Assembly (NCBI RefSeq): GCF_016904945.1
Contig: NZ_JADIKF010000038.1
Location: 292,241 to 356,240 of the forward strand
Source of the DNA: Dyella mobilis
GTDB taxonomy: Bacteria > Pseudomonadota > Gammaproteobacteria > Xanthomonadales > Rhodanobacteraceae
Length of the DNA: 64,000 nucleotides
Direction of reading: 5' to 3'
A program made the position numbers and the translations under genes. This document shows, piece by piece, positions 26,908-36,200 of this stretch; the stretch's first letter is position 1, and every line of letters starts with the position of its first letter. Below the pieces are notes generated by a model. The model saw only the letters and a program-made list of their open reading frames with translations, was not told the DNA's origin and searched no databases.

Positions 26908-28071
26908 CTAAATCGGACCCCACGAAAACAGGCGGAGCGGCTTCAAAGCGGCCTGCAGAAAGGATCTCGTGAAGCCGACGCCTTTGGTCGAATTGAGCCG
27001 GTCGATGGCATTGATGGCTGCCGGATGGTCTCTTCGCAGGCAACGATATAACCAATCCACAAAGGCCGGGTTCTTCTCCACCGAAGCCCAGTTCTTGGTA
27101 GTCGTGCCGTTAAATACGACCAAGAGCTCCGCGGCGCGTTGTCGCACGCCCGCGGTGGCACCCTCCCTGGACACGTCGGTGACCAGAGCAGTGTCGCCCA
27201 TGAAATCGCCCATGATCTCGTTCACGGCACCGATCACCGTTTCAATGCTGCGATCGAAGTTGTCGTATTCGGTGGTGTGGTAGTGGCTTCGCTTCTGGAA
27301 CAAATGTAGGCCGCTGGCAAAACCGATCTGGCCGCCGGCTTCGGTAGTGGCCTTGCACAGCGGCTCGAAACCGCGGCACCGGTATCTGATGAAATCGAAC
27401 TCCCCGCTATCGCGTCCGTCGCCAATCGTCTCCGCAAAGATGCCATTGGAATTCAACCGATCCCAAGCGGTGACATACGGATAGTTGTCATTGCCTGTAA
27501 TGCCGTCGTAATCCTTGTTCAGGATGACGTTGTAACGCGTCGTGGTTTTCTCGAGCCAAGTGTCGGTGTTGCTATCTATGAAACACAGGCGCTTCTTGAT
27601 GCTGGGCTGGCTCTCGAGCCAGACCTGGTACTCGGTGCCCGGTACCCCATCAAATTTGAGCCGCGTACCACCATCTGACGCGACACGCATACCCGTCATG
27701 TAGTTGGCGCTGCCCTCAGCCATGGCCTTAAGCGCGCCTTTGACGTCGATACCCTTACCAAAGTAGGGATCGATCAGGTAGAAGCTGTCGCATATCGACC
27801 AGAACAATCCCACTGAACAGCCTACGTCGTCGCCGGAAGCCGGGTAAAGGAGCCGCCTGTTGGCGCCGGTGGTCATGGTCGCGAGATCGGAACGTATTTG
27901 GGACAACGTGCGGTTGACCATGCGATGCGTCCTCATTGCTTCGACTTTTTGAATCGTAGGTAGGTCCAACACCCAATTCAAGCTGTCTTCACCGCTTAAA
28001 ACGCGGCGATCCGAACTGTCACATTCGGACGGAACGTCTCCCACCTTTGTGGCGTAGCCGCTGCCCCCCAA
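26908..28071 (-). CDS. Unknown 387-residue protein
   Basis: Up to 387 residues from TTG 28071. The start is uncertain: in-frame ATGs at 27936 and 27921 would give about 342 or 337 residues, and none has a clear ribosome site. No signal peptide or membrane span. Stretches such as LLYPASGDDVGCSVGLFWSI and FYLIDPYFGKGIDVKGALK recall a nucleotide- or SAM-binding fold (a small-residue loop and then an acidic strand end), but this is weak. Cys are frequent. Base composition is lower in GC than the flanks. It lies in a run of minus-strand genes between a LysE exporter and the SPFH pair. I do not recognise it. Confidence 0.65.
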   Translation of the reverse strand: MGGSGYATKVGDVPSECDSSDRRVLSGEDSLNWVLDLPTIQKVEAMRTHRMVNRTLSQIRSDLATMTTGANRRLLYPASGDDVGCSVGLFWSICDSFYLIDPYFGKGIDVKGALKAMAEGSANYMTGMRVASDGGTRLKFDGVPGTEYQVWLESQPSIKKRLCFIDSNTDTWLEKTTTRYNVILNKDYDGITGNDNYPYVTAWDRLNSNGIFAETIGDGRDSGEFDFIRYRCRGFEPLCKATTEAGGQIGFASGLHLFQKRSHYHTTEYDNFDRSIETVIGAVNEIMGDFMGDTALVTDVSREGATAGVRQRAAELLVVFNGTTTKNWASVEKNPAFVDWLYRCLRRDHPAAINAIDRLNSTKGVGFTRSFLQAALKPLRLFSWGPI

Positions 28072-28082
28072 TTCGTCATCTA

Positions 28083-28694
28083 TTAGGTGCGGCGAAGCGC
28101 TAGAACTCCGCCATAGCCGATAAGCGCTGCACCACTAAAACGATTGAACCATTTTCGCGCTTTCGCCTGCCTGAGCAGCCCAGCACCGCGCATCGCAATC
28201 GCTCCGTAGATATTCAGTGAAAGAAACGAAATCAACATAAACGTGAGAACCAACAGCGCCGTTGAACCGAACGCGGCTCCGCTTTTTGGCACAAAAATCG
28301 GAAGAATTGTCCCAAAAAAAAACAATGGCTTTGGATTCGTTATCGCGTTGAAGAACGCGCGGCGAAATGCATGCCGGCGTGGAATATCCCCCTGCACCGG
28401 TTCTTCGTCGGGGCCACTGAGACATAGCTTGATGCCGAGCCACATCAGATAGACTCCCCCAGCAAAACGCAATATCTGCATCATCTCTGCAGATCTGACA
28501 ATGAATTGCGTGAGTCCAGCCGTAATCAATATCCCAATGAGGCCTAACCCAAGTACATTCCCCATGGCGAAGGCGATGACCTGGCTTCGACCGAAGCGAG
28601 CTCCCGTATTCATCATCAGCAAATTCGTAGGGCCTGGTGTCACGATGTTTAGCGCAGCCACCGCTGCGAACGCCATCCAATGCATAAGGGTCAC
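28083..28694 (-). CDS. LysE-family amino-acid exporter
   Basis: 203 residues with six hydrophobic spans. The family opening is clear: ALNIVTPGPTNLLMMNTGAR then GRSQVIAFAMGNVLGLG. The mid-region AFFNAITNPKPLFFFGTILP is diagnostic of LysE/RhtB exporters. GTG 28694 has GGAG seven bases upstream. It probably exports amino acids or their analogues through the inner membrane. Codon use and base composition are less GC-rich than the flanking genes, which fits acquisition as part of an island. It ends 11 bp before the 387-residue gene. Confidence 0.9.
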   Translation of the reverse strand: MTLMHWMAFAAVAALNIVTPGPTNLLMMNTGARFGRSQVIAFAMGNVLGLGLIGILITAGLTQFIVRSAEMMQILRFAGGVYLMWLGIKLCLSGPDEEPVQGDIPRRHAFRRAFFNAITNPKPLFFFGTILPIFVPKSGAAFGSTALLVLTFMLISFLSLNIYGAIAMRGAGLLRQAKARKWFNRFSGAALIGYGGVLALRRT

Positions 28695-28892
28695 GTTGCT
28701 CTCCAGAGCTAAATCTTCTACGGCGTCACTTCACGCTATTTGACGATGATAACGGTCCTTTTGGGACGTAACTTGCTTAACGAGCAGACAAATCACCAAT
28801 TTTTTTGCCGCTTTTGAACTCGTTACCCATCAAGTGAAGCGAGGTGTACGTCATGGGTCGAAAGCGAACCGCTGAGGCCATCCGCCACCACT

Positions 28893-29243
28893 TCAAGAAT
28901 AGTTTCTTACCAACTGCTGGATAAACTCACGTCCCACCGATTCGCACAACGACAATCCGCGTTCCGTCTCGTCTTCCAGCAAGAGTTTGAGTGCGCGAGG
29001 GCCGAAGAAATAGCCCGTGTCAAAGTATGCGTCATCGTCCTTGCTGGGCACCGCGTGGTCAGGGACATCGGCATCCATGGCCACGATCCCCATATCTACC
29101 GGCTGCCACTGGTAGGCAACCCATCAACCGGCGCAATCCATCCAGAGCATTCCGCCAAAATCGCCTTCACCCCACATGCGTTGAGCAATGGCCTCAACCG
29201 CTGAAGGCCAGTCGGCGGAATCGTCGAGCCGAACACGATCCAT
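28893..29243 (-). pseudogene. Small unknown gene interrupted by an in-frame TGA
   Basis: Reading from ATG 29243 (GGGGGA seven bases upstream), the frame gives MDRVRLDDSADWPSAVEAIA... to DCAG, then a TGA at 29124-29126, and continues in the same frame WVAYQWQPVDMGIVAMDADV and on to a stop at 28893 (116 coding positions in all). Both halves have protein-like composition and share the frame, so this looks like one gene with a nonsense change (TGA followed by TGG), a sequencing error, or real loss. The product is small, acidic and soluble. Family not recognised. Confidence 0.6.
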
Positions 29244-29310
29244 GAAGCTTCCCCCGATCCGACAATCGCCACGTCCGCTTCCAGTCGAAGGCGAACCTGA
29301 GGCATCCAAC

Positions 29311-29739
29311 CTAGATGATCGTCTGATCAATGCCGCATAGCATTGCGGCTTTCAGTGTCTCTACGTTTATATCGTGGAGCGTTTTGAACTTGATGCAATA
29401 CCCGGTTACTTTTGCCTTTCCGAGACTCTTTCCATAAGCCTGCGCCAAGTATTTCCTGTCTTCGATTCCAAGAACGTAGACGGAAATTCCCGTTGTGTTT
29501 GCGCTGATGCCAATCTGGTAGAACTCCTTGGCATTTCCGTTGGCGTACTTAATCGTGCGAGTTCCATAGCCTATATTTGGGTTGGAAACGATTTTGCCTG
29601 AATCGTCCCTGCCATCCAGGAACCACAGTCTGCACTTCGGCATTAAACCCAGAATGATGCGGTGCAGCTCCTTCATGTCCGCGCGCTTTGGTTCGGGCTG
29701 ACCGGCGATATATTCGTTGATTTGTTCGTCAATGCTCAT
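29311..29739 (-). CDS. DUF1801-like protein
   Basis: 142 residues from ATG 29739 with GGAAG just upstream. It resembles the YdhG/DUF1801 fold: EYIAGQPEPKRADMKELHRI, then LMPKCRLWFLDGR, NIGYGTRTIKYANGNAKEFY and GKSLGKAKVTGYCIKFKTLH. The family is small, soluble and of unknown role. AT-richer than the surrounding chromosome. It is upstream of the interrupted gene on the same strand, with 67 bp between its stop and that gene's start. Confidence 0.82.
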   Translation of the reverse strand: MSIDEQINEYIAGQPEPKRADMKELHRIILGLMPKCRLWFLDGRDDSGKIVSNPNIGYGTRTIKYANGNAKEFYQIGISANTTGISVYVLGIEDRKYLAQAYGKSLGKAKVTGYCIKFKTLHDINVETLKAAMLCGIDQTII

Positions 29740-30002
29740 ACCGCTTCCTACTTGGTTGATCCGCCGTCACTCGTTGAACGCAGCAACTAAGCATTACTTT
29801 TCCGGACTATTCCCTCGCCCGGCCAACAACCCGCCATGGGAAGCGAACATTAGCCTTCCCATTGGATCGAAGTGTCGTAGGTATCTGCGCAGATCTTAAG
29901 CGCTTTGCGCCGGGCTCAAGCGGGCGTATCGCCTCTGAAATTTTGCTCTGCAACAAATACTCAAATAAAGGCATATTTATCAATCAATTACTCTTGACGC
30001 AG

Positions 30003-30028
30003 AAAAATTTGGATCGAGACAAATTTTT
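30003..30028. promoter_or_regulatory. AT-rich inverted repeat upstream of GH92, next to a TTGACG box
   Basis: AAAAATTT (30003-30010) and AAATTTTT (30021-30028) are perfect inverted repeats with a 10-base spacer. TTGACG at 29994-29999 could be a -35. The gap 29740-30183 (444 bp) is AT-rich, holds the inverted repeat ATGGGAAG/CTTCCCAT (29836-29862) and a possible leader stem GGACCC/GGGTCC before the GH92 start, and shows no gene I trust. Operator role is inferred. Confidence 0.4.
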
Positions 30029-30183
30029 CGTTTACAGTCGCTCTGGTGAGATGCATGGATCGAGGGACCCATCGCATCCCGGCGGTTGAGTGCGTTTTGC
30101 ACGGAATCTGGGTCCGTTTCTGCTCCCGAAGGTCTGTCGCTGACGCTTCCACCTGAGACAGCTTTTAATTTGGGAGAGTCCGC

Positions 30184-32652
30184 ATGGTGTCACGTCGTCG
30201 GTTCCTACAAGGCATCGGTGCCTTTGCCGTACTCGGCAGTCCTTTGCCTGCGCTTGCGCGTTTGGCCGACGAAGGTGCCGGCGCTAAAAAGCCCATGGCC
30301 GACGCGGTCGCAAAGGCTGCCAGCGGCGTATCCAGATATGTCGACGTGTTTATCGGCACCGGCGGGCATGGCCACACCTACCCTGGCGCGTCGATGCCGT
30401 TCGGCATGGTGCAGCTCAGCCCCGATACCAATGACGCGGGCTGGGATGCTTCGTCCGGCTACCACCAGGCCGACGGCTCGATCATGGGTTTTTCGCATAC
30501 CCATCTGAGCGGTACCGGCGCCGCCGACATGCTCGACGTGCTGGTGATGCCGGCGCAAGGCGAGGTGTTGTTGCAGCCGGGCGAGCGCGGCTTGCCGGAT
30601 GTGAACTATCACTCGCAGTTCGATGGCGCGCCAGGACCGGGGCCGCAACTCAATGCGCACAGCAAGGCGCACCCGGGCAAGGGTTACCGCTCGCGCTATG
30701 ACACCGCATCGGAACATGCGCGGCCGGGCTACTACACGGTGCGCCTCACCGATCACGACATCCGCGCGGAACTGACCGCCAGCCTGCGCGCCGGCCTGCA
30801 TCGCTACACCTTCCACAAAAAGGGCGACGGCCATTTGCTGGTCGATTTCGCGCATGGTTTCCACGACGACTACAAGGTGCCGTGCAAGGTCACCGATGCC
30901 GAACTGCGCCTGGTCGGCAACGACACCCTGGTCGGCTCCCGCCGCGTGCATCAATGGGCGAACGGCCGGCACATCTATTTCGCGATGAAGGTATCGCGCC
31001 CGTTCTCGCAGGCAGTGCTGTATTCGGATGACGTGGCCGCGCCCAGCGGCACCGCCGAACTGAAAGGCACGCATCTGAAGGCTGCGCTGCACATCGAGGA
31101 TGTGTCGCGCGAACCGGTGCTGGTGAAGGTCGGCATTTCCGGCGTCGACATCGACGGCGCCTTGCGCAACCTGGATGCCGATATCCCCGGTTGGGATTTC
31201 GACGGACTGCAGCAGACCGCTGCCGACACCTGGGAGCACGAACTCAGCCGCATCAAAGTGGAGACGCGTTCGGAACGCGATCTGCGCGTGTTCTACACCT
31301 CGCTGTATCACACCATGCTCGCACCTACGCTGTTCAGCGACGTGGACGGGCGCTACCGCGGCATGGATTTGCAGGTGCATCACCTGCCGCAGGGCCAGAA
31401 CAACTACAGCACCTATTCGCTGTGGGACATCTATCGCGCGCAGGCGCCGCTGCTGACGCTTTATCAATCCGACCGCGTGCCCGATCTGGTCAACTGCCTG
31501 GTGCGCATGGCCGAGGAAAGCCCCGACGGCCCGCCGGTGTGGCCGCTGCAAGGCGTGGAAACCGGCTGCATGATCGGCTATCACTCAGTAGTGCTGCTGG
31601 CCGAGGCGCAGGCCAAGGGCTTCACCGGCATCGACTACGACAAGGCCTGGCCGATCTACCGCAAACGCGCGATGGACGACGATTACCGCGGCCTGCCCTA
31701 TTACCGCAAACTCGGCTACGTGCCTGCCGACAAGGAATGGGAAGCGGTCAGCAAGACTTTGGAATACGCGTACGACGACTGGGCCGTGGCGCATCTGGCC
31801 GACGCGGCGGGCGAAAAAGACCTCGGGAAGAAACTGCGCGAGCGCTCGCGCAATTACCGCAATGTGTTCGATACCAAGCTGAATTTCGTGCGCCCGCGCG
31901 GCGTGGACGGTGAATGGCTGGAACCGTTCGATCCGCGCGGCATGGGCCACTCCAAGCAATGGCGCGACTTCACCGAATCCAATTCCTGGGAAGCCACCTT
32001 CCTCAACCAGCACGACCTGTATGCCTACATGGGTCTGTTTGGCGGTCCGGATGTGTTCGAGCGCAAGCTGGACGAGCTGTTTACCACCACCGCCAAGCTG
32101 CCGCCGGATGCGCCGCCGGATATCGCCGGCATGGTCGGCATGTATTCGCATGGCAACGAGCCGGGCCATCACATGGCCTATCTGTATGCCTACACCGGCT
32201 CGCACTACAAGACGCAGTCGCGCGTACGCATGCTCACCGTCACCATGTATCCGCCCGAGCCCGACGGCCTGGCCGGCAACGAAGACTGCGGCCAGATGAG
32301 CGCGTGGTACATCATGAGCGCGCTGGGCCTGTATTCGGTCGATCCGGTGAGCACCAACTACGTGTTTGGCAGCCCCCTGCTGGACAAGGCCGAGATCGCG
32401 CTGGCCGGCGGCCGCACGCTGACCATCCGCACCATCGACAACGGCCCGGATCGTCCCTACATCCAGTCCGTGCAATGGAACGGCCAGCCGTGGACCAAGA
32501 GCTGGATCAGCCATGCCGAGCTACTGGCTGGCGGCACGCTGGAATTCCACATGTCCGACAAGCCGAACGAACAGTTCGGCGCGGCACTTGCCGATCGCCC
32601 ACCGTCGTTCGGTGCGGCGGCCAGCGAAGCTATCGTCATCGACGCGGCCTGA
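30184..32652 (+). CDS. GH92 alpha-mannosidase, Tat-exported
   Basis: 822 residues. ATG 30184 has GGGAGAG six bases upstream. The N-terminus MVSRRRFLQGIGAFAVLG is a twin-arginine signal. GH92 hallmarks follow throughout: VDVFIGTGGHGHTYPGASMP, ETGCMIGYHSVVLLAE, YSHGNEPGHHMAYLYAYTG and GNEDCGQMSAWYIMSALGLY. GH92 enzymes are Ca2+-dependent inverting exo-alpha-mannosidases acting on 1,2-, 1,3- or 1,4-linkages of N-glycans and mannan. With GH125 and GH2 at 12.6-16.7 kb it completes a set for stripping high-mannose glycans. The Oar-like receptor downstream may take up products. A clear terminator ends the transcript. Confidence 0.95.
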   Translation: MVSRRRFLQGIGAFAVLGSPLPALARLADEGAGAKKPMADAVAKAASGVSRYVDVFIGTGGHGHTYPGASMPFGMVQLSPDTNDAGWDASSGYHQADGSIMGFSHTHLSGTGAADMLDVLVMPAQGEVLLQPGERGLPDVNYHSQFDGAPGPGPQLNAHSKAHPGKGYRSRYDTASEHARPGYYTVRLTDHDIRAELTASLRAGLHRYTFHKKGDGHLLVDFAHGFHDDYKVPCKVTDAELRLVGNDTLVGSRRVHQWANGRHIYFAMKVSRPFSQAVLYSDDVAAPSGTAELKGTHLKAALHIEDVSREPVLVKVGISGVDIDGALRNLDADIPGWDFDGLQQTAADTWEHELSRIKVETRSERDLRVFYTSLYHTMLAPTLFSDVDGRYRGMDLQVHHLPQGQNNYSTYSLWDIYRAQAPLLTLYQSDRVPDLVNCLVRMAEESPDGPPVWPLQGVETGCMIGYHSVVLLAEAQAKGFTGIDYDKAWPIYRKRAMDDDYRGLPYYRKLGYVPADKEWEAVSKTLEYAYDDWAVAHLADAAGEKDLGKKLRERSRNYRNVFDTKLNFVRPRGVDGEWLEPFDPRGMGHSKQWRDFTESNSWEATFLNQHDLYAYMGLFGGPDVFERKLDELFTTTAKLPPDAPPDIAGMVGMYSHGNEPGHHMAYLYAYTGSHYKTQSRVRMLTVTMYPPEPDGLAGNEDCGQMSAWYIMSALGLYSVDPVSTNYVFGSPLLDKAEIALAGGRTLTIRTIDNGPDRPYIQSVQWNGQPWTKSWISHAELLAGGTLEFHMSDKPNEQFGAALADRPPSFGAAASEAIVIDAA

Positions 32653-32682
32653 GCGCCGCGCGAGCAACAGGTGTGACATGGC

Positions 32683-32723
32683 GGGCCCGGTACGATTCGC
32701 GGTCGTCCGGGCCCCCTCTTTTT
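32683..32723 (+). terminator. Intrinsic terminator after GH92
   Basis: GGGCCCGG (32683-32690) pairs with CCGGGCCC (32707-32714). The inner ACGA/TCGT extends the stem, and CCTCTTTTT follows. Confidence 0.88.
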
Positions 32724-32774
32724 GTGCCGTGCCTCAGCGGCGAATCGATTTGCATCTTCCCCTGAGCACTCTAT

Positions 32775-32791
32775 TTGTCAGCGCGGGCCAA
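32775..32791. promoter_or_regulatory. Operator-like motif, copy 1
   Basis: TTGTCAGCGCGGGCCAA. Two related 17-base copies occur at 33037-33053 and 33058-33074. The TGT-AGCGC core resembles half of the TGTTAGCGCTAACA operators of LacI-type sugar regulators in xanthomonads. It lies between the GH92 terminator and the candidate RNA at 32800. Confidence 0.4.
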
Positions 32792-32799
32792 TTGCTGGT

Positions 32800-33005
32800 T
32801 ATTTGAGGCCATCGACACGAAAATCCATTTGGGCGTCCGAACTAATCGGCAGCATGCATGCACCAAGTCTTGCATCGCTTGTGGGGCGATGCACGGGTGG
32901 CGTGATCCCAGCGCGTCGCCAGGGACCGCATCCTCACTCCCTCCAAGAACGGGAAGCGGTCCTTGAAGCCTCGGCAACCAGTCCCCGGTTGTCGAGGCTT
33001 TTTTT
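32800..33005 (+). ncRNA. Candidate intergenic RNA ending in a strong terminator
   Basis: A strong intrinsic terminator (AAGCCTCGGCAACC at 32966-32979, loop, GGTTGTCGAGGCTT at 32987-33000, one G-U pair, then T5 more) stands with no gene upstream on this strand, since GH92 already ends at its own terminator. Two further hairpins precede it: GCATCGC/GCGATGC (about 32873-32893) and GGACCGC/GCGGTCC (about 32926-32965). This fits a small RNA of roughly 200 nt or a leader that attenuates the Oar receptor. The 5' end is not determined. I recognise no known RNA family. Confidence 0.4.
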
Positions 33006-33036
33006 CGCATCGAATGCATTTTCCTGCGCACCGAAC

Positions 33037-33074
33037 TTGTCGCGCCGGGCCAAGAACTTGTTAGCGCAGGCCAA
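33037..33074. promoter_or_regulatory. Tandem 21-bp operator-like repeat before the Oar receptor
   Basis: GAACTTGT begins two copies exactly 21 bp (two helical turns) apart. The copies TTGTCGCGCCGGGCCAA (33037-33053) and TTGTTAGCGCAGGCCAA (33058-33074) share most positions with each other and with copy 1 at 32775. The phasing favours a protein binding cooperatively on one DNA face. The regulator is not encoded next to it. Confidence 0.5.
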
Positions 33075-33133
33075 ACACGCGGATCGAGGCACCACGCTCC
33101 ATCCAGCGCAGTAATGTGAAAAAAACATTTGTA

Positions 33134-33149
33134 TTGGCGCGCGCGCCAA
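33134..33149. promoter_or_regulatory. Perfect 16-bp palindrome before the Oar receptor
   Basis: TTGGCGCGCGCGCCAA is fully symmetric and lies 82 bp before the receptor start, within the likely promoter region. It shares the GGCCAA/GCGC flavour of the tandem repeat at 33037-33074. It is probably an operator. Confidence 0.5.
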
Positions 33150-33230
33150 ACAGGACGTTTTTCAGCAACGACCTCACGCTGGGTTTCACCCGGCGCGGTC
33201 ACCTACTGCACTTTGTTGGGGAGAAGTTCC

Positions 33231-36200
33231 ATGCAACCTCGCGTTGTCGATAAAAATCTTCGCAGTAAAAAGATCGCCCTGGCGGTCGCCTTGACGTTTG
33301 CCACCGGTGGCAGCGCGGTTTTCGCGCAGAGCACGTCCGGTTCGATCTACGGCACCGCCGATCCGGGTGCGCAGGTGTCGGCCACCAATGAAGGCAATGG
33401 TTCGGCACGCTCGGTCACAGTGGGCAAGGACGGGCGTTATCAGTTCAACTCGCTGCTGCCCGGCACTTATAAGGTCGCACTGGTCGAGAACGGCAAGACC
33501 GGCAACCAGGAAGTGACGGTGGTCGCCGGACAGGGCGCCAACGTCAATCTCGCTACCGCAACGGCCGCTGCAGCCGCGCAGAACCTCAGCACGATCAGCG
33601 TCACCGCCAACTCGATGGCGGCTATCGACGTCTCGTCGGTGCAGACCAACACGGTCATCACCGCGCAGCAGATGAAGGAGCTCCCCATCCCCAAGAACGT
33701 CACCGCCATCGCGCTGCTGACGCCGGGTGCCAGCAAGGGCGATTCGGCATTCGGCAATCTCGCTTCGTTCGGCGGTGCGTCGGTGGCGGAGAATGCCTAT
33801 TACGTCAACGGCTTCAACGTCACCAACCAGTTCGACTCGCTGAGTTTTTCGCAGGTGCCGTTCGAAGCGATCGACCAGGAGTCGGTGCAGGACGGCGGCT
33901 ACGGGGCCGAATACGGCAACGCCACCGGCGGCGTGGTGTCGGTGCAGACCAAGCGCGGCACCAACGAATGGCATGGCGGCGTGGACATCACCTGGAACCC
34001 GTCCTCGATGATGGCCGACGATCCGAACGTGTATCTCAACGACGGCCACCTTTCCTATAACGCGACGGGCAACAAGAACGCCTCCACCGTCAACAACAAT
34101 TCGGCGTCGTTCAACCCGATCGACTTTACCTCGCGCTGGAACGCCTGGATCGGCGGCCCGCTGGTGAAGGACAAGCTGTTCGTGTTCGCCCTGGTCAGCC
34201 AGACCAAGACCGACTCCGATTACTACGACTACGTGGACCAGGCCGGCGGCGGCGGCTATCAGCAGCAGACCGAGAAAGACCCGTACTGGCTGCTGAAGCT
34301 GGACTGGAATATCAACGACAGCAACATCCTGGAATACACCGGCTTCAACGATACCCGCCATTACAGCAACGACGTCTACTACTCCGGCTACGACAACGAC
34401 AATCCCTATCACTACGACTACCAGGGCGTGGTGAAAACCAAGGCCGGCGGCCAGACCAATATCCTGAAGTACACCAGCTATATCACCGACGACCTTACGC
34501 TGACCGCGCAATACGGCGACAACAAGAACAAGCGCTACCAGACCGCGATCGCCGCGGACGGCACGGTGGAGTCGTACGACAACCTGATCACCAGCGAAGC
34601 CTCCGGCTGTCCGCAGATCAGCGACAACCGCAACCCGGTGCTGGCCGGCACGCTGGCGCCGTATTCGCGCTGCTCGTTCGTGCCCGGCGGCACGCTCACC
34701 GGCGCACCGAGCAACGATTCGCGCAAATCCTTCCGTCTGGACCTGGAGTACAAGCTGGGCGATCACGACATTACCGGCGGATGGTCGCGCGACGTCACCA
34801 CGTCGTTCTTCGGGCAGGCCTACGAAGGCGGTGCGTTGTGGAACTACGAACCGGATTCGAGCACGTCCAACGGCGATCCGGATGAGAACTACGTACAGCA
34901 GATCGTCTACAACACCGGCGCCAAGGTCAGCACCACCGAGCGCGCGGCGTATCTGCAGGACAACTGGCACATCACCGACAACTTCCTCGCCCGCATCGGC
35001 GTGCGCAACGACCAGTTCAACAACCAGAACGGCAACGGCCAGACCTATGTGAAGCAGGATCACAACCTGCAGCCGCGCATGGGCTTTGCCTGGGACGTGC
35101 ACGGCGACTCTTCGCTGAAGATCTACGGCAGCGCTGGCGATTACTCCTTGCCGATCGACGCCGGCGTGGCGGTTCGCGGCGCGGCTGCATCGATCTACAG
35201 CGTGCAGAATTTCAGCTACACCGGCGTGAACGCCACCACTGGTGCACCGACCGGCCTCACCGCCCTGGGCCCGGTGTTCTACGAGAATGCCGAAGCGGGC
35301 GTGGAACCCAATCCCGTCTCCTATGCCGTGCAAGGCCTGAAGCCGTTCAAGCAGCGCGAATTCATTCTCGGCGCACAACAACAGTGGGATGACTGGACCT
35401 TCGGTGTGAAAGGCATCGTCCGCCGCGTGTTGACGGGCATCGATGACGAATGCGATTTCCGGCCGATCGCCAAATATGCCGACTCGGTCTACGGCTTCGA
35501 TTACTCCACCACCTCGCTCACACCCGCCCTGGCCAACGGCGATGCGGTGGCTTCCACGCTCAACGGTTGCTTCATCAACAATCCCGGCGACGGCGCCACC
35601 TTGTATCTGCCGCTGGACCCCAACAACCCGGGCAAACTGTACAAGGTGCAGCTCAGCGGCTCGCAAATCGGCGAGCCGAACTACAAGCGCGGTTACTACG
35701 CGATGGAGCTGACCGCCGATCGCAATTTCAACAACGAGTTCTACCTGAATATCTCGTACACGCTGGCGCGCTCCTACGGCAACACCGAAGGTCTGGTGGA
35801 TTCCAACATTGGCCAGGCCGACACCGGCACCTCCGAGCTGTTCGATTACCCGGAGATCATGTACGGCACCAACGGTAACGAGACCAACGATCATCGCCAC
35901 ACGGTCAAGGCGTACGGCGCCTGGCGCATCTCCGATCAATGGCAGGTCGGCGCCAACTTCATCGTGCAGACTGGCCGTCCGGAAAACTGCTACGGCGATG
36001 CGCCCATCGATGCCACCATCGGCGGCTACGGCGACAACGGCAGCTCGCCGTATATGTACTGCTACGTCGACGGCGTGGGCGAGTACGTCACGCGCGGCTC
36101 AGCCGGTACCACGCCCACGCTGTGGCAGCTGGACTTGAACGGCTCGTATCACCCGAACTGGCTGAAAGGCCTGAGCTTCCGCGCGACGGTGTTCAACGTG

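Noticed and set aside
29124..29126. Selenocysteine decoding of the in-frame TGA
   Set aside because: No SECIS-like hairpin follows closely, and the family is not a known selenoprotein; nonsense change or error is simpler.
32722..33114. 130-codon plus-strand frame in the gap before the Oar receptor
   Set aside because: It crosses a strong terminator, has no ribosome site and shows no protein-like composition.
33186..35939. 917-codon open frame antisense to the Oar receptor
   Set aside because: Composition is that of a high-GC shadow; the plus-strand receptor has clear domains and a ribosome site.
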